A stretch of DNA of 64,000 nucleotides from Piper betle (GCA_033002965.1 JAURVB010000852.1:124001-188000), one strand, 5' to 3'. Counted from the stretch's first letter, positions 36,716 through 47,941 are shown. A program made the numbers and translations. The notes: a model not told the origin generated them from the letters alone.

Positions 36716-36915
36716 ATTATTATTATTATGATAATTATAATTATAATTATAACTATAATCATAATAATAATAATAATCATAATCATAACCATAATTATAA
36801 TGATAATTATAATTATAATCATCATTATCATTATAATCGTCATCATCGTCATCATAATCATGATAATGATAATAATAATAATAATAATAATAATATCATT
36901 ATTATTATTATTAAA
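36716..36915. repeat. Imperfect (ATT/ATA/ATC)n trinucleotide repeat, about 200 bp
   Basis: Almost pure variants of AAT, ATC and ATG triplets. It gives spurious isoleucine-rich ORFs on both strands. Confidence 0.95.
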
Positions 36916-37430
36916 ATAGTTGGCAGACACCAATGAGAGCTTTTTTCTTGTCTTTTTTTTTTTTTGAAAACCACCAATGACAACTATTTGACATACAAGC
37001 ATTTGTTAATAGGAAAAACAAAAAAATGCCCTTCACATGAGGTGTAAGCCTAGTTTTTTTATCGGGTTTTACGAACAAACATTACCTTTGAGCGAATATT
37101 TATATCATAATGTTATTTAATATATATGTGAAATAGCACTTAATCAAACCCAGCTTCACAAACCTTAAAAGCTACTTTTTTCATTAATCTGATAAAAAAC
37201 TCACCAACTCTTCTCTGTCTATCACAAAAAAAGCAGTTGTTTCAGATGGAATAATGCAGAAATTAGCTAGTGTTTACTTTGCAGTTGTCACCACGTCTAC
37301 CAAGCACTGCTGGGCTCCTTCATCTTGAGCACGTCTTTCTCTTCACAAGAGGTGACCAACCAGCAACATGAACTGTACTACCTGTTCTCTGACCTCAGAC
37401 ACCGCGTGATACCCAGAAACAATGGTACGT

Positions 37431-37526
37431 AAGACAGTGATCCAACACCGCCAACAATACAAATATACAATGAAACGCAAGACAGTGATCCAACACCGCC
37501 AACAATACAAATATACAATGAAACGC
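37431..37526. repeat. Perfect 48-bp tandem duplication upstream of the intact XTH gene
   Basis: 37431-37478 and 37479-37526 are identical by eye; the unit starts AAGACAGTGATCC and ends ATGAAACGC. The repeat lies about 290 bp above the TATA box. A perfect duplication implies it is recent. Confidence 0.95.
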
Positions 37527-37812
37527 ACTCACATGACGTGAATGACTATGCTTAACCTGCTTAATCTGATGCAATTAATAGTCATTAGGAAGTGTTCTAA
37601 TGAGAAATGATATACTAAGTAGGTATTTTCATTGAAGACCAGTTCTTCTGCTGTTGACAACTCAACAACAGCATTCCCAACCATGATGGTTCTGACCTCT
37701 TAATGAATGGGGACTGAGAACATAGGAAGTCAAATGCTCACCACTATCACGAAAGTCCTGAGAAACGGCAAGAGTTGGTAGACAGGCAGGAAGCAATGCA
37801 GGTTCTGCTGCT

Positions 37813-37822
37813 CTATATATAC
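37813..37822 (+). promoter_or_regulatory. TATA box of the intact XTH gene
   Basis: CTATATATAC lies about 95 bp upstream of the ATG at 37913, which leaves a leader of about 65 bases. Confidence 0.6.
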
Positions 37823-37912
37823 AGATCCGACCATGGCAACTTCCAACAAGGACCAGTGCAGTGTATCCAGAGTTTTGAAGCACTTTGAAGCATTTGTTTA
37901 GGGCTCGGCAAG

Positions 37913-39430
37913 ATGAAGACATCGGTCATTCTTGCCATAGCTGTTATAGCTTTCATTTCAACCAGCCAATTTGTGGTTGATGCCAATTTCATCAAAAGCA
38001 CAAGATTTACCTGGGGAGCTTACCACTCTGTGATCTCCAACAATGGCAATGATCTTCAGCTTCAGCTCGACAGGACAGCAGGTAAACTATACCAACCAGG
38101 CTTCCATTGGATGTCTTTATTCCTAAGATCCAATAATATAAATGATGCCATCTTATGAGGTTCAACTAACAGAAATGTATAAATAGAAGATGCAGTAACG
38201 CCACTACATTGAGAACCTCCATATTGCAGTATCCTTTAAGCCACCATCCTTCTAGATCAACATAACACGATTACAACTTCACTAAGAAGTCAGACAGATT
38301 CAGCTGAGTTCTGAGAAAGATTAACTTGAAATTATTCATACCAAATAACAAAACTGCAACAAGCATTCAACCAAGAATTTAAACTTGGGGATGCATCAGA
38401 GCCTATCAACAACATCATCATTAGCCTTTTCTATTTCAACATCATCATCATGTACTACTAAGATATTATACCAAGTGAGAATGAAATATTCCCTTTTATT
38501 GGTCTTGGCAGGCTCCGGCATTCAAACAAAGAAGCAGTTCTTGTTTGGAAGCATGGAAATGAGAATCAAATTGGTCGCTAACAACTCAGCAGGAACTGTA
38601 ACTGCCTACTATGTAAGTACAAAACAAGATACATTTCCTAAATCCAAATAAGTTAATCTGTTTGCTAGCTCCCACAGCAACGTAGACAAAGTTAAATGCT
38701 CCTCAAACAAGCACAATTTTTTGTTTTACAATTCATGCAGTTATCTTCCACGGGAGACAAGCACGATGAGATAGATTTTGAATTTCTAGGGAATTTATCA
38801 GGCCAACCATATGTTGTCCACACAAATGTCTACACTCAAGGAAATGGTAGCCGAGAGCAGCAATTCTATCCCTGGTTTGATCCCACGGCAGATTTCCACA
38901 ACTATACAATACACTGGAATCCAAGCCAAATAGTGTAAGTTGTTTCAGAATCCATCATCACCAACATCCTGTTCACAACCATGAAAATTATGCAATTAAA
39001 CAAAAAATCTTTTCCGTTCAGGTGGTTTATTGACGGACTCCCTATCAGGATCTTTCGCAAAAATGAAAAAATGGGAATTCCTTACCCAAACAGGCAGGGC
39101 ATGAGAGCCTACTCTAGCCTCTGGAATGCAGATGACTGGGCAACTAGAGGAGGACGTGTTAAGATTGACTGGAACAGTGCACCTTTCATAGCCAGGCTCC
39201 AAAGGTTCAGACCCAGATGTTGCAAGTGGAATGGCCCCATAAGCATTACCCAATGTGCCTCAAATTCAACGGGCAATTGGTGGAGCTCTCCTGTGTATAG
39301 CGAATTGACCAATGCACAGAAAGGGCAGATGAAATGGGTGAGGGACAACTACATGATTTACGATTACTGCAAGGACACTCGCCGATTCAATGGGAAAATG
39401 CCCCCAGAGTGTTCCATTCTAGATCCCTAA
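37913..39430 (+). CDS. Xyloglucan endotransglucosylase/hydrolase, four exons, intact
   Basis: Predicted join: 37913-38081, 38512-38612, 38741-38934, 39022-39430, 290 residues. All introns are GT...AG and the phases (1, 0, 2) fit. A signal peptide ([18 protein letters not shown], about 1-25) sends it to the cell wall, where the family cuts and rejoins xyloglucan chains between cellulose fibrils. The GH16 domain has the catalytic [11 protein letters not shown] (nucleophile and acid/base glutamates) followed by the usual N-glycosylation site NLS. Next come [27 protein letters not shown] and a C-terminal XET_C domain with paired cysteines, ending YDYCKD...PPECSI. The length is normal for the family (about 290). 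It is the functional partner of the pseudogene at 34158. Its 3' side runs into a tandem repeat, and it is convergent with the TMEM234-like gene. Confidence 0.95.
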
Positions 39431-39489
39431 CCTTTCTAAAGATTGCTGAATTTTTTGGTTCGAAAGTTGCATTCTTATTCGTCTTTTGG

Positions 39490-40340
39490 TTTATTGTTTT
39501 GTAATATGAATAAAAAATTTGTGATTGATACACACTGTTGATTTTGTCAATGAATTTTAAGCCTATCAACATTTCAAAAAGCAAGCTGATTGCTTTTCAG
39601 TTCATTGCTTTGTAGCATCAATAAAAAAGTTAAGATCCACGCATTTATCCTTTTTGAACCTGATTTCTAATTCTTCCAACATCTTAAAGAGCAAGCTAAT
39701 TGCTTTTCACAACAGTGCATTGTACCATTAACAAACTAGTAATGATTGATGCAAGCACTGTCGATTTTGTCAGTGCATTTTAATTCCACCAACATTTTAA
39801 AGGGCAAGCTGATTTCTGTTCAGTTCATTGCTATGTGCCATCAATAATCAAGTCATCATTTATGCATTTACAGTCGATTTCGTCTGTACATTCAACCAAT
39901 TTTATACATTTCAAGAAAAAAATTCAATTGCTCATCGGTTCATTGCTCCATATCATCAATAAACAAGTTATCATTGACGCATTTACTGTCGATTCTGGGT
40001 ATAAATCCTACAATCTACAAAATCTGAACATCTTGAATTTTTTTAGAAAAAAACAAAAAGCAAAAAACCAGATTCCTTTCTAGTTCATTTTTAATTATCA
40101 TAAACAAAGAGACAATGTACGATTGATGCATTTTGCATTCAATTTTGTTCGACCGACTTATCAAAGAGCATGCTGATTGATTTTGAGCTGACGATCAACA
40201 AACTGATGCATTTATTGTCCCCTCGTCTGTGTGCGTGTGCGAATTCTACCAAATGTATACAGCTTCTTCTTTTTTAAAAAAAGGTCGATTGCCTTCTAGT
40301 TCATTGCTTTTTGTTATAATATATCAACAATACGACAATA
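39490..40340. repeat. Degenerate tandem repeat, about 110-bp unit, about eight copies, with poly(A)-like signals
   Basis: The landmark TTCATTGCTTTGTAGCATC and relatives recur near 39493, 39604, 39718, 39825, 39941, 40086, 40195 and 40303, mostly 107-116 bp apart. Each unit then has a CAATAAA/AACAAA word, a TGATGCATTTACTGTCGATT-like word and a CAACATTTTAAAGAGCAAGC-like word. The first unit overlaps the likely 3' UTR of the XTH gene and the last approaches the 3' end of the TMEM234-like gene. The repeat may have grown out of the XTH 3' UTR. No coding content. Confidence 0.8.
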
Positions 40341-40436
40341 AAAAATATGATCAAAACGCATTTAAAAAGAGATCAACAGATCAAACAAATCATCCACAAT
40401 CTGTCCCAGATGAACAAAAACAAAGCACGACCAATT

Positions 40437-40841
40437 CTACGAAACGCAGATCCAGACGCCGAGGATGATGAGAAGCGTACCGAGGAGGGCAGGGCCGAGG
40501 AGCATCTCCTCCCCGAGGAGGAAGGCGGCGAGGGCGGTGGCGGCGAAGGTGGTGGAGTTGGTGACGGGGACGGCGAGGGAGATGGGGGAGGAGGGGAGGA
40601 GGGCGAAGAAGGCGGCGGAGGCGGAGAGGTTGAGGACGAAGGGCACAGTGTACTGCCAGGTCGAGAGCAGCGCCGTCCACCGCCGGAGCTGGCCGAGGAG
40701 GCGGCGCCGGCGGTGGTCGCCGGAATCGGGGAGTGAGCGGAGGCGGCGGTCCCAGATGAGGGCGCCGCGGCGCATGGCGGCGTTGGTGGCGCCCCAGACC
40801 AGGCCTACCGCTACCATCTTCTCCACCTCGCCGATGGCCAT
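40437..40841 (-). CDS. TMEM234-like small membrane protein, intronless
   Basis: 134 residues from the ATG at 40841; the frame stays open further upstream to 40937, but that part is a Phe/Lys-rich translation of a low-complexity stretch. The protein opens with GLVWGATNAAMRRG, has a central VPFVLNLSASAAFFALL segment, then SLAVPVTNSTTF, LLGEEMLLGPALLGTLLIILGVWI. This matches the TMEM234 family, relatives of the small drug/metabolite transporters, with about four membrane segments; its biochemical role is not established. The coding region is very GC-rich and produces long shadow ORFs on other frames. The gene is convergent with the XTH gene. LTR debris begins only about 170 bp above its start, so its promoter is very short or partly made of that debris. 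Confidence 0.88.
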   Translation of the reverse strand: MAIGEVEKMVAVGLVWGATNAAMRRGALIWDRRLRSLPDSGDHRRRRLLGQLRRWTALLSTWQYTVPFVLNLSASAAFFALLPSSPISLAVPVTNSTTFAATALAAFLLGEEMLLGPALLGTLLIILGVWICVS

Positions 40842-41009
40842 CGCGGCCGGCTTCTCGTCGCCGGCGAACTCTCTCTCCCTCAACCAAACCAAGCTCGTAA
40901 TAATTTTCTTGACAAGCAAAAAAAAAAACAAAAACAAAATATCATAATAATCATATTACAAAGTTTTTTAAATAGCTAAATTTACAAAATTATATTCAAT
41001 ACATTTATT

Positions 41010-41620
41010 TTTAAAATTTTTGTGTGAGGATCGTGTGGGAGGGGGAAGGGAGAAAAAGGAGAAGGGAGTTGGGTGAGGAGGGCAGTGGCGAGGCGGTGAG
41101 GGGATCTGGACGGTGCACAACGGTGGGTGGCAGGGTGAGGGGATCTGGTCGTCGGTGGCAGGGTGACAAGGGAAGGGGGAGGTCGATTGTTGGGGAGAAA
41201 GGGGAGAGTGTCGGGAGGAAAATACATCCTAAAAAATATAAAATAAAATACATTAAAATATCATAAGATAAAATAATAAGTTCTAACTCGAATAACATGT
41301 TCTAAATATATTAACCCGCCCAAAAACTAATAAATAACGCATCCTAATGCGGAAAACGGCCTAAAACTAATTCTACGATCCACTATATATATTTATATAT
41401 AAAATAAACTGACATACTCTCGTATATATTGATAACTCATTCTTTTCTACTATATTCATGACATTATCATTATATACTTAAGTATACATAACCATCATGG
41501 CTCATAACACACGACTGGCCTCGACTTAGTACGCATGTTCTAAAATTGACTCGATTGAAAATAACAATTGAACTAACCGGTTCTGACTATAAAACCCTAA
41601 CTCGGGTCACGGGTTTTACA
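41010..41620 (-). repeat. Fragment of a Ty3 LTR (outer end)
   Basis: It ends CACGGGTTTTACA at 41620, the same border as the LTRs of elements A and B. The preceding words (AACGCATCCTAATGCGG, CCTAAAACTAATTCTACG) match 29380-29430 of element A. At 41040-41220 it has a G-rich block with a repeated GGTGAGGGGATCTGG. The other LTR end is missing. Confidence 0.7.
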
Positions 41621-42400
41621 ATCGAAAATAGAACAACCTTCTCAAAAATCTAAAACCTGCTAAGACTTGCATATGTGCACTCTCACAGTACTAGTAAGGG
41701 GATCATATAACTAGGCCCTAAGGCAACATGAGGCGGAGCTTAATTCGAAAACAACACAATGGATCACATCCTTTACGTTTATTAATCTTGGAAGTAAAAT
41801 ACGTCTAGATAGACTATGTTAAGTGGGGTCAGATAAAACAATCACTTAACACGTCTTACGATATAGAAATCAAACCATGACAAAGTAGAGTGATAAAGCT
41901 AAGAAGGGTTCTAACGGGCCTAAGATCCAAGCTTTACATATATCGGCACATCTACGGTGAGCTTGGACTTTAGAACTTACATTAGAACCCACTGTTAAGC
42001 AAAAGACCGATAACTTTATATAATGCATGATTGTGGTGTGTGCTTAGAGCAACAATAACAATATCTCAATCAATAGGTAGTGCAAAAAAAATAAATAAAT
42101 AATGCATGGCACACAATTTGAGGAAAGTGCAATGAATAAAAAAACAATTAAAAATAGAAAATAAGCCAAAAAATGGAAAAATAAATAAGTAAAATAATGT
42201 ATGCATGAGTAACGTCGAAACAATAATAAATAACAAATTGCATACTCGGTGAAAATAAGTAGGCGAATAATTATCAAATTACAATTGAATAAATAATAGT
42301 AAGACTAAATAATACACTATTCACACATAATAGTAATAATAACACCAAATGATGCTATATACCTATGCAACTAAACGCGAGTAAATTATATTACACACGA

Positions 42401-42452
<52 letters not shown>

Positions 42453-43162
42453 GAATAAAATAAAGAAATAAATATTAAATTTATGTATGATAATAACTAA
42501 TTGTGAGCAATAACAAGAAAAATGGCAAAGTACATGTGTATGCAATTAAACATAGATAAATAATAATATATGTGCAAGTAATTAAATAAATAAAAAAATA
42601 AAATATGATAATCATGAATAGAATAAGATTAATAAGTAAATACGTCATCAATGATAATCATGAATAGTAACATCAAAATATGTCAAATCAAGTGAATATA
42701 TATCTAAACTAAATTTTAGAGTCTAAAAATATCGGAAACAATAAAAAAAATAGATGAAAATGGGCTGAAACGGAGCGGTGAGTCAACTGAGCCGAGTTGG
42801 ACTGAGTCGGGCTGGGTCAACTGGATCCGGGTAAAGATTAAATGGTAGTTGAGCTGGACTCGGTGGACATGGACAGATAGACACGATATGATTAGGGGAC
42901 ATGGATAGGACTGATCAAGCAAACAGGCACCAAACAAGATGGCGGTGCTCATCCCAAGAAAATGGCTACGGCAGCAAGCCAAGGGTTAACGCAAGTCTCG
43001 ATCGACAAGGGATGGCAAGGGGAGGTGGTCATGGTGTTGCCAGTCTAGTGGTCCAAGGCTGGAATGAGACTCACCAATGGCAAGTCAAAGTAGTGGTGGC
43101 ACTAGGGCTAAAAATGTCTCAAAATTGTGGGAGAAAACTCATGGAAAAGGGGGAAGCTAAGG
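41621..43162 (-). repeat. LTR fragment C1 of a related Ty3 family, target of element B
   Basis: 41690-42000 aligns with 51115-51430 (GGAAGTAAAATACGTCTA, TAAGTGGGGTC, CTTAACACGTCTT). 42000-42720 is an AT-rich part with a long (TA)n tract at 42402-42450. 42780-43150 is a GC-rich block that aligns with 53570-54130. Element B has inserted at its end (TAAGG, 43158-43162). Confidence 0.65.
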
Positions 43163-44407
43163 TGTAACACCCCGTTGCGGCTCATCCGTGAACCGACCCG
43201 GAAATGTCACCGGCGACCGAACGGTTCGCTAATCTACAGGGTTCGGTTAAGCCGACCCAGATCTACTCTTGACGTCTCAAGATGGAGATGCAAATATGAA
43301 ATGCATGAATGGGAACAATTAGGTTCTAACGCGGTCCTACATGCATGCTATGATGTACAAGCAAAAACAAGACAAAACAACAAATGAGAAACCAAAAGAA
43401 CATATATGCTATTACGGAAAAACAGATAGAATTTCCCCTAAAAGTGTAATAAGGGCCAACCTATCCATAACAAGGGTATATAAATATTTTATGAAAATAC
43501 GATAACAAAACACAGCAATCTACCAGACATTCAATCATTATCTCATTCATTTCACCTGAGTCGAGTCTGAACTCCAAGGCTCCTTACTCATTCACATTTA
43601 TCCGTTCATTTCATAACAAGTAATTCATTCAAGCAAATACATCAAAATCATCATTCACATAACAATAACACACCATCATCATACGTTACATGCGGCAGGT
43701 ACATGTGTGCGCGGTTCTGTGCTGCTCCTCCGCAGTCCCGACAGCTTTCATCATTCGCATTCCTCACCTACATATATATAGAAAAACCGTTAGTAACGAG
43801 TGTTACCGGCCCGGAAAATAACTAATATCAATCTGGCACAGGAGAGCAAACTCTCCTGTTGAATCAAAACCGTATTCTTCCTCAAGAACTCTCATCAGGG
43901 CACATACGGGAGCCCTCGCCGTCGGGCCGTCGCCCTCGGGTCGACAGCATCCCCCTTTCTTTCTCATTCTCATACCTTGGCCATTTCTCTATCGCTTCTC
44001 GCATCAAATTTCATTCCTTACCGCCCTCTGCACCTTCCATATTACTCCTGGCCTTGAGCACAAAGGCCGAGCACTATCAGGCAGTCGCCTTCAGTACCCT
44101 TTGAACCACAAGTCTAGACATGCGCTGCATTGCAGTACCCGTAAACCTCCACACTTCTCCGGGTTTGAGGAACTCAAAGGTGGAGTTGTCTGGATCCTTC
44201 GGGAACGAAGTGGGTTCTCCCCAGCTCCAGAGCCCGCTCTTCCGAGCACACGCCCTATCTGAAGACGTGGCCGCAAGTAACCCTCATTCCATCTCTCACC
44301 GAAAATGCAAAAACTATATATATATAGGCCTGGGTTGGGATTTATACAATAGGCCCGAAGGAAACTTGAGCTGGATCTGAAGTTCGAAAACAAACTTGAG
44401 GGATCTC
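43163..44407 (-). repeat. Truncated 3' LTR of element B
   Basis: It starts TGTAACACCCC in plus coordinates and aligns with 47947-49190 almost base for base up to GAGGGATCTC (44398-44407). The remaining 1.6 kb (most of U3) and the neighbouring integrase DNA are deleted. A TATA-like box lies near 44317-44328. The end of the RNase H-integrase frame joins directly here. Confidence 0.9.
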
Positions 44408-47066
44408 GACGTGTGAGCTTCGTGAAGAATAGTACTTCGCAGTTCGGACACTCTGGAACATTAGGCACGAATAGTCGGCCTCTCAATCTGACTAATCCGT
44501 CTGTATCCCTGGCCAATTCCTGATGTGTTCCGCGTTCCAACCACTGCTTCAACTGCGGATCTGCCTCCTGTGCAATCCGGATCTGCTCAAGCACGCTTGG
44601 CTGAATCGTAAGTCGCGCCATCATCCCAACTAACTGTCTCTGGCTCGTAGTGTGCTCGGTCACTGACAATGCTGCTAATCCTGCGGTGTACAAGAATCCT
44701 GGCTTCCTGCTCAATGCATCGGCTACCACATTCGCTTTGCCCTCATGGTATGCTATGTCGACCTCGTAATCAGCTAACATCTCCAACCATCTCCTCTGTC
44801 TGCTATTCAGATCCTTCTGCGTGAAGATATATTTCAGACTCTGGTGATCAGTTAGAAGTCTGAAAGATGTTCCATATAGATAGTGCCTCCATATTCTGAG
44901 AGCAAATATGACTGCAGCAAGCTCTAGGTCATGAGTAGGATAGTTACGCTCATGCACCTTGAGCTGACGAGATGCATAAGCAATAACCTTATCCTTCTGC
45001 ATCAAAACACAACCTAAGCCAATCCCTGAGGCATCAGTATACACTACAAAATCCTCATGTCCCTCAGGCAATGCGAGGATAGGCGCCGAAGTCAACCTCT
45101 CCTTTAGCATCCTGAAACTCCGCTCACATTCGTCTGTCCATATGAACCGTTCCTCTTTCCTAGTCAGTCGCGTCAGAGGGGCTGCTATGGAAGAGAAGTC
45201 CTGAATGAACCGTCTGTAGTATCCAGCCAATCCCAGAAAACTCCGAACCTCCGTAGGTGTCTTCGGTTGTTCCCACTGCACTACTGCCTCTATCTTAGCT
45301 GGATCCACTGAGATGCCTGATGCTGAGATGATGTGGCCAAGAAAATTCACCTCTGACAACCAGAAACTGCACTTCAAAAATTTCCCATACAACCTATGCT
45401 CTCTCAGTGTTTGCAACACAATCCTCAGGTGTTGCGCATGTTCTTCCTTAGATGAAGAATATACCAGTATGTCATCCACAAAGACGATCACAAACTGGTC
45501 CAAGTACTGATTGAACACTCTGTTCATCAAGTCCATAAATGTTGCTGGAGCATTGGTCAATCCAAACGGCATGACCAGAAACTCGTAGTGTCCATATCTC
45601 GTCCTGAACGCAGTCTTCGGGATGTCTTCTGCTCTAATCCTCAGTTGGTAGTATCCTGATCTCAAATCAATCTTCGAAAAGACAACTGCTAAGCTCAACT
45701 GGTCAAATAAATCATCAATACGAGGAAGAGGGTATCTGTTCTTAACCGTTGCATGGTTTAGCATCCTGTAATCTATGCATAACCGCATGCTTCCATCCTT
45801 CTTCCTCACAAATAACACCGGTGCGCCCCAAGGGGAAACGCTCGGTCTGATGAATCCTTGGTCCAACAGTGTCTGTAGCTGTTCCTTCAGTTCCTTGAGC
45901 TCCAGAGGTGCCATCCTATACGGAGCTCTCGAAATTGGGGCTGTGCCAGGCATCAACTCGATGGCAAGATCCACCTCTCTGTCTGGCGGCAATCTAGTAA
46001 TCTCCTCAGGAAATACATCTGTAAATTCGCCGACCACTGGAATCTCTTCTATACTCGGTTGTTTCCCTGGTCCACTCTGCTGTGACTGCTGTTGGGGAGC
46101 TGGAAGTGCAAGTCTCTGCTGAGGCACTGGGAGTGTCAACTGCTGGCTCTGGCTAGTCGGACACATTGCAGCCCTATGTCCCGGTTGACCGCAACTGTAA
46201 CAGGCCCTAGTGCCTCCTCTGCACTCTGCGGCCCTGTGTCCTGGCTGACCGCAGTTGTAACAAACCCTAGTGCCTACTCTGCACTCTGCGGCTCGGTGCC
46301 CTGGCTGACCGCAGTTGTAGCATACATTTCTGCTTGCTCTGCACTCTCCCCAATGATGGCGTTGGCAACTCTGACAGAATGGGGCTCTGCTGCCCTGTAC
46401 CTGGCCATCCATGGCTCTCATGGCTACTGGCGCATCTACACGTCGTCTCTGTTGTGCCCCCTGCTCTGGCTGATATGGCCTCGGATGTTGCTGCCTCTGG
46501 TCGACATCTCGACGTGGTCGTGTAGCTATCACCCGCTCTGCTTCACCTGCAGCTCTCACTACGTCACCGAGGGTAGTAAACTTCCTATCCAAGTATGCCA
46601 TCCGAATCTCATGATGGAGGCCTTCATAGAAGCGCTCTATTCTTCTTCCTTCGGTTGGAACCAAATCTGGTGCAAATCTCTCCAACGCTCTAAACCTCGT
46701 CTCATACTGTACTACTGTCATAGGCCCTTGCCTCAACATCTGGAACTCTCGTTCCTTCCTTCTCCTAACATCTGGTGGAAAATACTTTCCATCGAATTCC
46801 ACTCTGAATTCCTCCCAAGTGATGTCCTGAGGCTGGCGATGAGCAAATACAGAATTCTGCACCGAACTCCACCATATCCTCGCTTCGTCTTGGAATGCTC
46901 CTGTGACGACGCGCACTCTGTGTTCTACGGGGCATGCCATACTATCAAACACTCCTATGGCCGACGATATCCATAGGAATGCCTCCTCAGCATCCAACTT
47001 CCCAAAGAAAGGTCGTCCGCCATTCTTCACGAATCTCTCATATTGCCACAATTCCAAACTCCTCAC
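44091..47066 (-). CDS. Gag-RT-RNase H fusion ORF of element B, protease missing, C-terminus read from LTR
   Basis: 991 codons without a stop. The listed start is not a real one, since the codon is GTG and the frame runs on upstream. About residues 20-190 are Gag ([23 protein letters not shown]). Residues 230-300 hold an imperfect CX2C box and three zinc knuckles ([14 protein letters not shown] twice, then CYSC...). Residues 300-338 are a Gln-rich linker where the family normally has its aspartic protease. RT starts near 340 (FTDVFPEE), with FVDDILVY near 529. RNase H has YTDASG near 674 and ends VVADALSRK near 784. An integrase start follows near 860, but a one-base shift near 44450 turns the HEAH-type motif out of frame. 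The last ~110 residues are LTR sequence. The reading frame is intact enough to be translated. Whether it is made is unknown. Confidence 0.88.
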   Translation of the reverse strand: MRSLELWQYERFVKNGGRPFFGKLDAEEAFLWISSAIGVFDSMACPVEHRVRVVTGAFQDEARIWWSSVQNSVFAHRQPQDITWEEFRVEFDGKYFPPDVRRRKEREFQMLRQGPMTVVQYETRFRALERFAPDLVPTEGRRIERFYEGLHHEIRMAYLDRKFTTLGDVVRAAGEAERVIATRPRRDVDQRQQHPRPYQPEQGAQQRRRVDAPVAMRAMDGQVQGSRAPFCQSCQRHHWGECRASRNVCYNCGQPGHRAAECRVGTRVCYNCGQPGHRAAECRGGTRACYSCGQPGHRAAMCPTSQSQQLTLPVPQQRLALPAPQQQSQQSGPGKQPSIEEIPVVGEFTDVFPEEITRLPPDREVDLAIELMPGTAPISRAPYRMAPLELKELKEQLQTLLDQGFIRPSVSPWGAPVLFVRKKDGSMRLCIDYRMLNHATVKNRYPLPRIDDLFDQLSLAVVFSKIDLRSGYYQLRIRAEDIPKTAFRTRYGHYEFLVMPFGLTNAPATFMDLMNRVFNQYLDQFVIVFVDDILVYSSSKEEHAQHLRIVLQTLREHRLYGKFLKCSFWLSEVNFLGHIISASGISVDPAKIEAVVQWEQPKTPTEVRSFLGLAGYYRRFIQDFSSIAAPLTRLTRKEERFIWTDECERSFRMLKERLTSAPILALPEGHEDFVVYTDASGIGLGCVLMQKDKVIAYASRQLKVHERNYPTHDLELAAVIFALRIWRHYLYGTSFRLLTDHQSLKYIFTQKDLNSRQRRWLEMLADYEVDIAYHEGKANVVADALSRKPGFLYTAGLAALSVTEHTTSQRQLVGMMARLTIQPSVLEQIRIAQEADPQLKQWLERGTHQELARDTDGLVRLRGRLFVPNVPECPNCEVLFFTKLTRRDPSSLFSNFRSSSSFLRAYCINPNPGLYIYSFCIFGERWNEGYLRPRLQIGRVLGRAGSGAGENPLRSRRIQTTPPLSSSNPEKCGGLRVLQCSACLDLWFKGY

Positions 47067-47068
47067 GT

Positions 47069-47686
47069 CTACAGATCTATTTGATCCCTCTGCTTGCTCA
47101 TAACGAGGAATCTGTGATCCCGTACCAACTGGTACACTGTCACCTCCAACTGCTCCACTCCCCCTACGGTTTGCCCGCTACCTGCTATCGCAGGTCCACC
47201 GGCGTCCTGTCTCATCCTTGCCTGAAGTGGGGCAACCAGAGGAGCTGTTGCGGGGGTAGCTCCCTGTTGCAGCGGTGGAGGAGGAGGCGGTGGCGGAGGG
47301 CCCATGGGCGCCACTGGCTCTCCTTGCGCCTCTTCATCCACGGCTGGTCTCTTCTCTGCTCTAGCCACTGATAGAGCTATCTGTCTGAGCTCTCTCCTAA
47401 ATTCCTCCTGATTCTGCTGCATTTGCATCTGAACCTCAACTAGCCTAGCTATTGCAGCATCCCTTTCCTGTCGACTACTCCCACTGCGGTGACTGTCGCG
47501 TCGACTGTCTCGGCGATGGCTCTCCGTGCGACGACTAGCTGATACCGGTACACTCGTCTCTGCTGGTGGCATGGTGGTCCTAGGTCGACTGGAAGCTGTG
47601 TCACTGTGACCATGGTCGGGACTATCCTGTCTGACTACTGGAGGCGATGGGGTCCTGATCTGCGTCCGACGGGTCTGTGTCACCAT
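47069..47686 (-). CDS. N-terminal Gag ORF of element B
   Basis: 205 codons from the ATG at 47686, just downstream of the leader. It is Ser/Arg-rich ([17 protein letters not shown]), with a Gln-rich coiled part ([19 protein letters not shown]) and a run of nine prolines. The following Gag frame (44091-47066) lies in another frame and is open upstream through [12 protein letters not shown], overlapping this ORF. A single one-base change near 47150-47200, probably in the run GTAGGGGGAG, would join them. So Gag is split either by a recent indel or, less likely, by programmed frameshifting. Confidence 0.8.
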   Translation of the reverse strand: MVTQTRRTQIRTPSPPVVRQDSPDHGHSDTASSRPRTTMPPAETSVPVSASRRTESHRRDSRRDSHRSGSSRQERDAAIARLVEVQMQMQQNQEEFRRELRQIALSVARAEKRPAVDEEAQGEPVAPMGPPPPPPPPPLQQGATPATAPLVAPLQARMRQDAGGPAIAGSGQTVGGVEQLEVTVYQLVRDHRFLVMSKQRDQIDL

Positions 47687-47929
47687 CCTGTTTGTGTACC
47701 CTACTCTAATCTACTCACCCTGTCACACCACTGTTAGGTAAGAAAATCTGTGAACAAAAACATAAAGACAGAAAAATACCTGTCGGTACAGCTCGGAGCA
47801 GCTTCGGCACACATGTAACCTGTAATGCATCTACCATCTTAATCAACCAAGGGTTAGCTCTGATACCACTATTGGTATCAGAGAACATATGCCAAGAGTT
47901 GGCTCTCAGAGAACATATGCCAAGAGTTG

Positions 47930-47941
47930 GCTCTGATACCA
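47930..47941 (-). promoter_or_regulatory. Primer binding site of element B (tRNA-iMet), with an upstream duplicate
   Basis: The minus strand reads TGGTATCAGAGC, 5 bp inside the LTR border at 47947. A second GCTCTGATACCA lies at 47857-47868 and is half of a palindrome with GGTATCAGAG at 47873-47882. Between them AGAACATATGCCAAGAGT occurs twice. The leader has thus been duplicated around the primer site. Confidence 0.9.

Noticed and set aside
36688..37002. Isoleucine-rich ORFs
   Set aside because: Translation of a trinucleotide repeat.
40347..40947. Plus-strand and second minus-strand ORFs of 129-165 codons
   Set aside because: Shadows of the GC-rich TMEM234-like gene; only the 40841-40437 frame has a family match and membrane segments.
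46092..46976. 294-codon plus-strand ORF
   Set aside because: Antisense shadow of the element B Gag-RT frame.
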